A stretch of 64,000 nucleotides of DNA from Turbatrix aceti. Taxonomy: Eukaryota > Nematoda > Chromadorea > Rhabditida > Panagrolaimidae. The stretch is from assembly GCA_963969345.1 (NCBI GenBank), contig OZ017767.1, positions 12,139,148-12,203,147 of the forward strand. The letters are read 5' to 3'. Of this stretch, positions 24,882-34,146 are shown piece after piece (within the stretch, counting starts at the first letter, position 1; each line of letters opens with the position of its first letter). The position numbers and the translations under genes are program-made. The notes beneath the pieces are model-generated. The model made no database searches and was not told where the DNA came from. It was given only the letters and a program-made list of their open reading frames with translations.

Positions 24882-25340
24882 ATGCGACATTTATTATCAT
24901 GGAACGGAAACGCGCATAAACGAAGAAAATGTACGTTGTCGAGGGGTGAAGGAGGTCGGTTACATCCCAGGAATTGTATCAACGCTATCTGCTGATTCTG
25001 GGAAAATGGATTCGGATATGTTTTTGCCAAAGACTAGGTAGTTTCTGAAATATTTTTATGCGACTGTTTTTATCGTATCGGCCCCGTTTTTGTTAACAAT
25101 TGTTTAAAAAAATCTAGTGCTGTATTTGTTTAAATACCGGGGGCAAAAAAATTGTAAAAAAAGTTTCCAATTTTTAAAATATTTTTTTCCATTACAATCA
25201 AATTTGCCATTTCTGCGTACCAAAAACTAGTTTTCGAAAAAACTGAAAACATTTCTGTAACATGCGTTTTTTCCGTTTTTACGGAATTTGATATTTTTTG
25301 TTTCGTATTTTTAATTTTGAGATTTTGCTCTCTTCTTCTC
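24882..25340. other. 3' intergenic between convergent genes
   Basis: AT-rich sequence between the PLRG1 stop and the stop of the minus-strand gene at 25341. It probably holds both 3' UTRs. Nothing else is seen. Confidence 0.4.
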
Positions 25341-25712
25341 TCAAACCCACATGTGAGTAATAATATAGATCTGGGCAGGATCGCTGTTGAGTTCTTCCTT
25401 GATGACGTAGAAAGATCCCATGCCAACGGCGGTGGCGAGGATAATGATGGCAAGGATGATGACGACGATGATGAAGCCGTTGAACAACGCATCACCAGTG
25501 GCGAATTCGTCGCTATTACCACCTTTACGGGGCGAGTCCATGACGACGAAGGTACGATCCTTCGGCTTGGATTTGGATTCACTACGTTCTTCCGCGGACT
25601 TGCTGCTGCTCTTTGTTCCACCCTTGCTCTTGCTCGCAGTCGTCTTCTTATGCCTTTCGCTGGTCTCGGAGGCCGACGAGTCATATCTCCGACGGTGTTT
25701 GTCTGCCGGCAT
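25341..25712 (-). CDS. small single-pass membrane protein, basic Ser/Lys-rich N-terminus
   Basis: Single-exon 123-residue frame starting at an ATG (25712). Residues 1-75 are hydrophilic and rich in Ser, Lys and Arg (SKSKGGTKSSSKSAEERSES). They are followed by one strong transmembrane helix (about residues 79-103, FNGFIIVVIILAIIILATAVG) and a short tail ending ITHMWV. There is no signal peptide, so a type II or tail-near-anchored topology is likely. I do not recognise a family. A 182-codon frame on the opposite strand (25317-25865) is its shadow. Higher GC than its flanks and clean codon use support coding. Confidence 0.6.
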   Translation of the reverse strand: MPADKHRRRYDSSASETSERHKKTTASKSKGGTKSSSKSAEERSESKSKPKDRTFVVMDSPRKGGNSDEFATGDALFNGFIIVVIILAIIILATAVGMGSFYVIKEELNSDPAQIYIITHMWV

Positions 25713-26022
25713 ATTTCAAAACGGCACAGAAGCAGACTGCAATCGTGCAAAAAATCACAGAAAATTGCGATGTCAGGTGTGCATCACATGACCGGCAGAC
25801 GTGTTCCACTGTCTGAAGTTTTGTGGGAATGTTTTTATGCTAAATTTTTAATGGCACAATGTTGAACTTGAATTATTTCTTTTGCGCGCTACAAAACATG
25901 TTATTGTATAAAAAAATGTTTTTTTTGAACGATATGTGTATCGGACACACAATGAATTTCTTAAATGTTCGGACAACTTTTAGATTTTTTTCATCATTTA
26001 TTTATTTTTTTTCATAATAAAA

Positions 26023-26465
26023 TCAATAAGCTTGAATGCGCGTAAGCTTTGGTCTCGATTCGTCCGGCTCTGCATAGATCACTGAAAACAAGAAATCCAT
26101 TCATCTTCAATTTTTTACGGCATCTACTCACTACAAGCCTGCATGGATTCGAGGAGCTTTTTTTCCTTTCTTCGCCGATAACAGAGCACCATGATCAAGC
26201 AGCAGACGATAAGAAGAACGGCGCCCACAGCTGCGATGACTACGATGGCCCATACCGGAAAGCGGAAATGACTGACTGCTGATACTTGGACAACCGCTGC
26301 CGAGACCGGGCCAGCGGAGTATGCTGAGCCAAAGAAGATCGTTGCTGTCGGGCCGGAGGTTTCACATGCCAGGGAACAAGAAAGCTGATTGGCGGGAGCC
26401 GTATTTGCGCCGTCGTAAATTTTGACCTGAAAAAAATTGTGTTTTGGTAATTTTTGAGACAACAT
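26023..26465 (-). CDS. single-pass membrane protein with Tyr-containing cytoplasmic tail, 5' end uncertain
   Basis: Two exons join in frame: 26426 (or ATG 26465) down to 26132, and 26081 to 26023. The product has a short extracellular Thr/Ala/Ser-rich part with two Cys (SCSLACETSG), a transmembrane helix (VWAIVVIAAVGAVLLIVCCL), a basic stop-transfer CYRRRKEKK and a tail ending PKLTRIQAY. The acceptor TTTTTTCAG before 26426 suggests an upstream exon, yet the sequence upstream belongs to the opposite-strand promoter of the peptide gene at 26880. Alternatively the ATG at 26465 is used without splicing, giving about 132 residues but no signal peptide. The family is not recognised. Confidence 0.5.
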
Positions 26466-26551
26466 TGTTTAAAACCTGTTTTGTGATTCAACTGACTGTT
26501 GTTACCGATACCAATTTTTAGCCAAAATATGAAAACACATAACAAGTATTT

Positions 26552-26608
26552 CCCCTTCTTGGAAAAACACCCGGGGAAAGCCTTGAACTTTAATGTTCAT
26601 CTTGCAGA
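26552..26608 (+). promoter_or_regulatory. conserved upstream block of secreted-peptide genes
   Basis: This 57-bp block, from CCCCTTCTTGGAAAAACAC to CTTGCAGAG, is matched in order by the block at 62777-62835 on the minus strand. Both lie 240-330 bp upstream of the start of a paralogous peptide gene. The surrounding intergenic sequence is far less conserved, so a shared regulatory element is likely. It could alternatively reflect only recent duplication. Confidence 0.5.
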
Positions 26609-26813
26609 GCTCACTGACGCAACTTGGACGATTTCTTGCTACAGTTGTTGACCAAAAGCCTCGGAAAAACCGGCCATGTTGAATCTGTTTCGCCGAGCGG
26701 GTTGCGAAAAATACCAAAAAAATATTTTTTGACAAAAACTGGATACGTGAAATTTGGAAAACCCCAAACCAAAGACGTAAACACTCTTTCCGGTATTGCA
26801 CAGATCCGATGAG

Positions 26814-26820
26814 TATAAAA
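26814..26820 (+). promoter_or_regulatory. TATA box of peptide gene A1
   Basis: TATAAAA 66 bp upstream of the ATG at 26880. The paralogous genes at 62595 and 61629 have a TATA box at a similar distance, which supports function. Confidence 0.6.
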
Positions 26821-26879
26821 TACCCATTGATGGCCCCAAGTCACCCCAGGTCACTCAACGACACCAGTCAAGGATAGTT

Positions 26880-27059
26880 ATGAATTTTTTTTCGGTCATC
26901 TTCTTCGTCTTCGCCGTCCTTGCCATGGTTTACGCCGGCGCTGCTGGAAGCCAGGCCCGCGCATCGAGCTCTGGAGCCCAGGGTGCTAAATCTGCTATTC
27001 CGTCCGGCGGCAGTGGTGCGAGCTTCGGAAGCGGAGCTCATGCAGCTGGATCGTCCTAA
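26880..27059 (+). CDS. small secreted Ser/Gly/Ala-rich peptide, family A (A1)
   Basis: Intronless 59-codon gene. Residues 1-20 are a clear signal peptide (MNFFSVIFFVFAVLAMVYAG). The mature part is about 39 residues of Ser, Gly and Ala (ASSSGAQGAKSAIPSGGSGA) with no Cys. It is paralogous to the minus-strand genes 62425-62595 (MNFFYVIFLVFIAIAMAFAG) and, more distantly, 59257-59415 (MNFYSIFLFVFAIIVFALAG). The promoter block and TATA box are shared with the first. The product is probably secreted by epidermis, gland or gut; a cuticle, mucin-like or antimicrobial role is possible but not shown. I know no named family that fits. Confidence 0.75.
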   Translation: MNFFSVIFFVFAVLAMVYAGAAGSQARASSSGAQGAKSAIPSGGSGASFGSGAHAAGSS

Positions 27060-27291
27060 ATGGGCGTTGAGTATTCTCGTCCAAGCCTAGTATCTGCTTC
27101 CGCTTCTTATTCAACCCGATGAAACCATCATTTTTTTATTTTTCAAAAAATATGACAATTTGTGATTTTGTTAATTCTTTTGTAAACGGACAGATTTTGG
27201 ATGAGAAAATCCTATTGAATAAAGTAATTTGCAAGAAATCGTTGATGACATGGAGTGGAATAGGTTTTAAATCTCCCCGTTCCCCGGGTCC
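27060..27291. other. 3' flank of peptide gene A1
   Basis: Short AT-rich spacer up to the target duplication of the MITE at 27300. No gene is seen. Confidence 0.4.
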
Positions 27292-27299
27292 CCGACCCC

Positions 27300-27655
27300 T
27301 AGGGTTCGAACCCCTCCCCCCCGAATCGGGTCGGGGACGGGGGTAGTTGGGGACAGAAGTGTCGGGGGCGAGGGAAATTGCCCCCGACGGGGGCAGAAAT
27401 CGGCGGGGTACGGGAGTAATTTCCCCCGATTCCTATGAAAAAGAAGAAAAAAGGGTGTCAATTTTATCTTAAAACGAAAACCTAGGAATATTTTGAACAA
27501 ATTTTTCGTATATTGCTCTGTTTTTGCCTATTTATGTTGTTTTTGAACGTTTTTCCGTGTTTAACGCTAAATTTTGCTCATTGCCGGGGGCGGGGGATTT
27601 ACACCCCGACGGGGGTCACAAATGGTCGGGGGGGGGGGGGGGGCTTCGAACCCCA
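27300..27655. mobile_element. hAT-like MITE, family TAGGGTTCGA, copy 2
   Basis: A 356-bp element in the same orientation as the copy at 12253-12665; the AT-rich cores are nearly identical. Left end TAGGGTTCGAA; right end TTCGAACCCCA (one change). Flanked by the 8-bp duplication CCGACCCC (27292-27299 and 27656-27663). It carries a G homopolymer of over 15 bases near its right end. Confidence 0.8.
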
Positions 27656-27881
27656 CCGACCCCCGTCCTCGACAGATCCTGTCTTCGAAGGGGAAAAATT
27701 TTCCGTCTCTAACAGATTCTGTCTGAAAAAGGCTGAAATTTGGAACTCGAAGCCCGTCTCACCTCGTTATAACATCAATTTTTTGCAAAATGTTTTCTGT
27801 ATCTGGCACATCAATGCACACGTTTGCAATAAGATGCGCATAGATAGAATGACGGCATTATGTACATTAGCGCGATTTTTT

Positions 27882-28339
27882 TCATTGGCAGAACTTGAAC
27901 TTAACTGCCGCGTACGACACACATGCATGCATGTGTCTATGTAATGGTATTTTGGGACTACGTTTTCGGTAAAGACTTGTTCCTTCCGGCCAAAATTGGC
28001 CCAATCTCTCATTTGTGCCAGGCCCGTTTTTAAACTCTGGTGACTGGTCATTTATTAAACGACCTACCATAATACTTGACGGTATATTTTCAATAGTCAT
28101 CGAAAGCTTGTTGTGGCTGTCTTCTGCTGTCACCGTGACTGTGCATTCGGAATTACAGTAAGTGTTTTGGCTTATTACTGATAAATAACTGCAAAAAAAT
28201 AAAAAAATAAATGTTGGGGGTCAAAAATTGTTTACCTTTCACTTTTCATCAAAACCTGTTGAGCAAGGGGACAAATACAATTATTGAACTGTGCACTCTT
28301 GTAAACTATTACAAATACTAAAATTACGCTTGTCTTCAT
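27882..28339 (-). CDS. secreted Cys-containing orphan protein
   Basis: Two exons, 28339-28236 and 28188-27882, joined by a 47-nt intron (GTAAAC...TTTGCAG) with matching phase, give 136 residues. The start MKTSVILVFVIVYKSAQ is a plausible signal peptide. It is followed by CIC, then YCNSECTVTVTAEDSHNKL, which looks like an extracellular beta-strand segment, and a basic tail with two more Cys. No family is recognised. The splice fit and signal peptide support a gene; the downstream half is less obviously coding and could instead leave through the GTAGGT donor after SSIM. Confidence 0.45.
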
Positions 28340-29855
28340 AGCTTTTACAATACTGTATATTACACGAAGCAAAGATTTGCACAAAATACGTAAAACTGCA
28401 AGTTGTACGGGGATGCGTAGGGATGTGTCATCATCTTCCCTCTGCACTCCACTCCTCTTCTACCGTGCATGAACTCACGAGGTCGTCAGTTTAAGATCAT
28501 GCATGCGACCTGTAGACATTATAGACAAAAAATAGGTACCTCATGCGCTGATTTATTGGTTCGGTGACGTGTTTGTTTGGTTAACGGATCATCAAAGATA
28601 AATTCTGATAAAAATATCAAGCGTTTTTCAAATTTATTTATCTAATAAAAACGATAATTTAATTGAATTGATTTAACATTACCATATTTTTTTAATATTT
28701 CCTGGAAATCTAAAACTGACAGCTGGAAACTTCAAAACAAGGAACTTGCAAAGCAGTAAAAATTTGATGCCCGAACTTTACGAATCAAAACAAAAGTGCA
28801 GCAAAAATTGTTTAAAATTTCAACAAGCTTTAATAATTTTTTGTTTTTAATATTTTTTGGCTAATCTTAGTTGTCGTCATCTCTGGTGTGGGAATTGGGA
28901 CGTCCACTGAGTGCAGGGTCGTACCTTCGCTTTGGAGATTGTCGTTTACCTCAAAACAAAGGTATAAAACCACAGGACATTACATAGTACATACAATTAA
29001 TAAATTACGAGCAATACAAACGCGCAACCACGAAAGATCGGGTTATGACATGAAATGACTGACTACTCGATCTGTACTACGTCTCATGGAAGTGGTATGC
29101 TAATCTTATTCTATCGGTGTGAGTGGGGAATGAGGTGTTGTGCTGCATCGCGTTTGCGACACCTGGTCTTCTGATATATGCCCAGCTAGAGCGTTCAGTG
29201 TGCATTCCGATCTCTTTTCTTTGATTTGTTCAAACATCTTCCTTTTTTTCCCAGCCATGGAGAAAGTCGGGGAGGGGGGAGGGGTTCTGAGGAGTGGCAA
29301 GTGCTCGACATTTGACTTTTGTTCACATGATTGGAACAATGTTGTTTGTGTGCAGAACGCTTTCCTTATTTAGTTCTTTTTTTTCAAAAAAAAGTATGCT
29401 TTTGAATTTCTCTTACCAAACTGCTTTCCAATTTTTTGCAAATTATGTTCTGTTTACCTTCTCTTTTACGTCATCAAATGTCCATGCACATTATGACCTT
29501 TGCACCGGACTACATCTTACCTGTTTTCTTATAAGCCACTATGGCGTATGTTACTGCTACCGGTCTTGCCAATTTTCATGTTTGTCAAATTGCTTCAACC
29601 TAGCAGTCCCGGTAGGGGCAGAGACCCGTGGAAATTTATAACAAAAGACGTCACGCTGCGTGGAAAATTTCCCATGTTTTTGTCGGAGAGGCACTTTGCC
29701 GTTAAGGAACATCTGGGGGTTATGAAATGACTCCAAAGTACACATGAAATTATTTTTTTGATGTGATTTGACAACAACTTTTGATGTTGGATTATTCAAT
29801 TCAAATTTACAGTAAATCCATTTTTTAAAAGCCACTAGGATTTGAACTCCGTAAG
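28340..29855. other. gene-free stretch
   Basis: AT-rich intergenic DNA with no supported gene. Frames at 29140-29373 and 29294-29641 overlap each other without coding features. Confidence 0.4.
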
Positions 29856-30190
29856 CAGGGTGGCGAAACTCCCATGGGAATTACAAATAGGGGAATTATC
29901 CCATGGGAATTCCATGGGAGTCCCCTTGATATTTTTTGGTACGTTTAAAAAAGTACATGTTCATGTAAAAAAGATATCCAAAAACGGACTTATTTTAATA
30001 ACGTAATAAAATTTACAATGAAAATACAATCTTCACCCTAATTGGAAAAGAAAAAAGAATGTGCTTGCGTAAAATAACGGTTTTAGGCGGGATCGCGCAT
30101 TTTCAAAATTTCTCGGGGAATTATCCCGTGATAGATGAGAATCCTAGGATAATTCCCGAGATATTTCCCATGGGACTCCCATGGGAAGCG
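29856..30190. mobile_element. hAT-like MITE, family CAGGGTGGCGAA, truncated copy 2
   Basis: Begins CAGGGTGGCGAAAC at 29856 and matches the complement of 17724-18090 along its length, including the CCCATGGGA palindromes and the core around ACGTTTAAAAAAGTACATG. The far end stops within the CCCATGGGAA repeats near 30187, without the terminal CAGGGTGG, so it is truncated. No clean target duplication is seen. Confidence 0.75.
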
Positions 30191-33100
30191 TAAAAAATTT
30201 CAGCTTTGAAAATCATGTGACCGTATTTTATGCATCCGGTAAAATTTTATTTCACAGCTGTTTTTCTGTGCGTTATATCTGTTTTTTTGATGTGTCTCTA
30301 ACGTCAAGGCATACCTTTGAAAGCAGAAAGACACCTGATATTGCAAATCTTGTGGATCCATATGTTGTTTTATTTCAGCGGCTACGTCAAACTGACTTTT
30401 AAATAATATCTGCTGTGACCTGCATTTTACCAGTCCATCCAGTAAGCATTCTTTCGCTAGCACTCACTTGTTCAAATTATAGCACCCCATTAACAACCCT
30501 GACAACTTTTCGGACATTAACAAACATGCTTAATTTTCTTCACAAGATCAACAGGTGACAGGTGAGTAACTCATTGGACGCTATCTTTTTTTTTTGACGC
30601 GTCATTTGTTGTTTCGAATTTTTATGAGTTCAGTTTTGTTTTGACTGAACTCATAAAATACGTTTATTTAACTTTTCTATAAAATATTTTCGACTTTTGT
30701 ACTTCTCGAAGTAGTGTTTTATTTAATTGAAAATTTTTTATCACAAGCGAAACATTTATTTTACAAAACTCAATTATTTCTTTCCAATTCCGTGATATCG
30801 CAAAAAATAGTCTTTGGGCTATGACCGAAAGAAAATTCAATTTTTCAAACTCCCAGATGGCTTGGCAGAAGTCTTTTCTTTCAGTCTTTTTCGGTTGATG
30901 ATTTTAAACAAAGAACATCCAAACCGTGTACTTGCGCTTGTATGCGAGAGAGACCAAACTTCTTGCATGCATCACAGACCGCGCTGAATTGTCGGAGGGG
31001 CCATCGAGGGCGCATCGGCTATGAAACGAAGTCACCGACCGACAGCGAAGCATTCTGATACGATGAGGCAAGGCAAGAAGGCCAAGGCAAAAGCGTCTCA
31101 ACGGTCGACTAGTTGGCATTTGTTTTAGGACTTGGTTTCTGGCGCCTTATTTCATTTTTTTATCGTTTCCTTTTTTTTCCAAATATCGAAGCGTTAAACA
31201 TAAGCATTTTAACGCTTAGATATACGTGTCTTTTTTTTTGACTTTAGAAGATGTACATATGTCCAGGGAATCCATACTGCCTAAATCTGTTTGTTGCACG
31301 GCTTTATAACTATGGCTAAAAAAGTATAAATAATACTTTTTACTTCTTTTTAAAGTCAAATAAAAAATTCGAGCATCATATTTTTTTTACAATGACCAGC
31401 GCGCTGCAGCTTACTACCGTTAAACTTCAAAACAATAATGGATCTTTGTAGTTTAGTTAGAAATTATGTAATTTTTTCTTGCTGTAAATGTCTGATAACC
31501 CACTTTTTATCTTACTTGTTTATTTCTGATAAATATCTGCATCCATTTATTCTGTTAGAAATTGTTATTCCGTATTTTGTTATTCCAGAAACTTTTATGC
31601 AGGAAAATTTTTTTGCGGCACAAAAACAAGAACATCACATTCGTATTGAAATGAGAGATTATCTGCATACTAATATAATTCACATCATGCAACGATACGA
31701 TACTTTTTTATTTATTTGTGGCATCGGATACCAACGTGACAAAAATGTTCGTTGTTTTTTTTAAATATTTTTTCCTCGCACTTTTATGAGCCTACAAAAA
31801 ATTGACAACTGTGTTATCGTCGATGATGGGTATGATGAATTTAACAGGTTGTTCTTTGCTTCCAACAACAATTGTGGCTGTGTATCGTTAGTTCGAACGA
31901 ACTACTTACTTTTTTCTTTCCTTTTTGTGTCGTGACATGTGTAAACACTTTTCGCTTTGGCATTTATTTTCTGATGTGATTGTTCCCTTGTGGTTTGAAA
32001 CTCAATTTTATGTACATAGTTTTTTTCACGCCTGCGTGGTGGAATTTGACTATGCATCGAGCGAGCTTGGTTCATAGTAATTTTTTGGGGTCCCTTGGTT
32101 TCACAATACAAAAGGGCAAAAAAATTACGTCATTTTTGTTTCTCCGGCGACAACAAGTCGTCGGCTTGCATTGACGTTTATTGTCTAGGCATTAAGTGAC
32201 CTAATTAAATATTTCGAAGAATAAAAGATACCCCCGTCTGGCTTCGGCATGTATTTAAAAATACGTTTTGGAGCACATTACCCGTTTCAAAACTTTTTTT
32301 TATAAAAAATGGATTATGGCAAACCAAATTGTTGTCATCCGGTTGTGGCAGTGGTGATAAAGTTTATATTTTCGGAGTTTTTGTGCCATCAATTAAAGTG
32401 TGAAAAAAAGTATAGTTACGCCATTTTATGCCATGGCCCTACACAGGCCCGACCAAAAACGTGGATGCATTGATAAAAGCGCGTGGATGCAAAATCTGTG
32501 CGTGGATGCCAGCCAGCGATTGCGTGGATGCATTTTCGGGTCTATTCATCCACGCAGTTATGGTGGTGCATCCACGCCGTACTTTTTTATACAGACACTC
32601 ACCGAAATTGATGCGTTTATGCGATGCGCTGTCGAGTTGAGTTTGTAGCAAAAAGTGTGCCTTTTTGTTTATGTCCAATCTGCTTTTTTTTGGTAGTATG
32701 CTGACTTTTTTGATGTAAAAACTTTTCAAGTTTTTTAAAAATCTATTTTTTTACAAAAACCTGGACTTTCTTCTTTCGACTTTTGCCCTTGGCAGAACAA
32801 GAACAAGAAAGACTTTTCTAGTTTTTTGTTCTTGGAGAAAGTAACGCAGCCGGGCTAATTTCAAAAATAGCTACAGCACACTATAAGATGATGTTGACGG
32901 ATGTGTTCTCTGTGACACACTCGTCATCTTTTTGTCCTCTAAATCATTCATCATTGTGTCATCATGACTTTGAACGTTGCAGATTTTTTTTCTTTGAAAG
33001 TAAAAAATTGGTACGCATGTTTCAACTGTACAATTTTTTTTAACACCCTTAAAACATTTTAAAACAGTTTTTATATTTTTTTCTTCCAAAATTCACTCGA

Positions 33101-33739
33101 AAGGTTTCTTGTTTCCATTCACTCATTTTTTCCTCTCTCTCTTCTTAGGCACTCATCCGTGTTAGTTAGTCACCCCCGCAGTGGCACAACATTCTCGCAT
33201 GCCTGCGAGGCAACCAAAATTTTGGCTGCGTGAAGCGCGTCTCTTCCGAGGGGATGAATAATGATGAATCGTCTGAAGCGTTGCCGGCAGTCCTTGACTT
33301 TCGCCCCCTTCTCACTAACCGGAGTTGTTGTAGCAATGTGGAATGGCTAAACTTGCTTAGAGTCTTTTTTGGTCCTTTTCAAGCTGTGCGTGCTAATTTT
33401 GTTGTTAAAAAAATTTAATTGAAAAAAGGTTTTATTCGTGTTTTCACTGTTACCTGAACAAAAATGGAAAACAAATTGTCAAAATAATGTCCTGTTCATT
33501 GATTACCAATTTGAACTACTGATTGGCTTTCTTTCTATCAAAAGGAAAACACAAAGGCAAAATGACATTTCAATTGACGTGCACCTTTTTGTGACGACCA
33601 TGTCATGTTGCCTCTTCCGTAAGAACGTTCTTTGAATTACAAAATATTTTTTTTGTTCAAGAAAAATTCCATCCATTTCTTTTCCATATATCATTAGTAC
33701 ATTATTACAAACTATTACCACACTGCAGACTATTTTTAT
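30191..33739. other. gene-free stretch, 3.5 kb
   Basis: AT-rich. The only notable frames are 31438-31764 (108 codons, no known domain) and a GC patch at 30930-31110. It contains a cluster of GCGTGGATGCA motifs (32460-32578), annotated separately. I cannot support a gene. Confidence 0.4.
32460..32578. repeat. cluster of GCGTGGATGCA motifs
   Basis: Four direct copies of (G)CGTGGATGC (near 32460, 32481, 32501, 32523) and two inverted copies (CATCCACGCA near 32547, GCATCCACGCC near 32568) occur in 120 bp of otherwise AT-rich DNA. The alternation resembles the sub-terminal repeats of hAT elements, but I see no clear termini. Confidence 0.6.
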
Positions 33740-33747
33740 TTTAACAG

Positions 33748-34138
33748 CAGTGTAACGCAAACCAAAATTATTGCCTTCGCCTTCGCCTTCGCCTCCGGAG
33801 GCGAAGGCGAAGGCGATGAAGGCGCCTCCAGAGACGGAGGCGATCAGAGGCGCCTTTGGTGTCAATTCTCAAATTTTCTATTACAAAACCATAGCAGAAA
33901 GCGAAATTATGATAATAGAAAGCTTTTAATTCTATTAAATAAAGTGGTAAAGCTGTTTTTTGACTATTTGTGGTTAGAATTTAAAGCCATTCAAATTTTT
34001 TGTTCAAAATTGTAAAGGTCTGAAGGCGATGGAGGCGAAGGCAATTGGAGGCGATCAATTTTTTGCCTTCGCCTCCGGAGGCGAAGGCGATCTGAAGGCG
34101 CCTCCGGGGGCGATGAAGGCGAAGGCGATGTTACACTG
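33748..34138. mobile_element. hAT-like MITE, family CAGTGTAAC with GGCGAA repeats
   Basis: A 391-bp element with ends CAGTGTAAC...GTTACACTG and the perfect 8-bp duplication TTTAACAG (33740-33747 and 34139-34146). Both sub-terminal regions are built from GCCTTC/GAAGGC hexamers and CCTCCGGAGG palindromes; the 180-bp core is AT-rich. It codes for nothing. Confidence 0.85.
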
Positions 34139-34146
34139 TTTAACAG

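Noticed and set aside
25317..25865. 182-codon plus-strand frame
   Set aside because: Shadow of the minus-strand membrane protein gene; its acidic repeats mirror the basic Ser/Lys-rich codons of the real gene.
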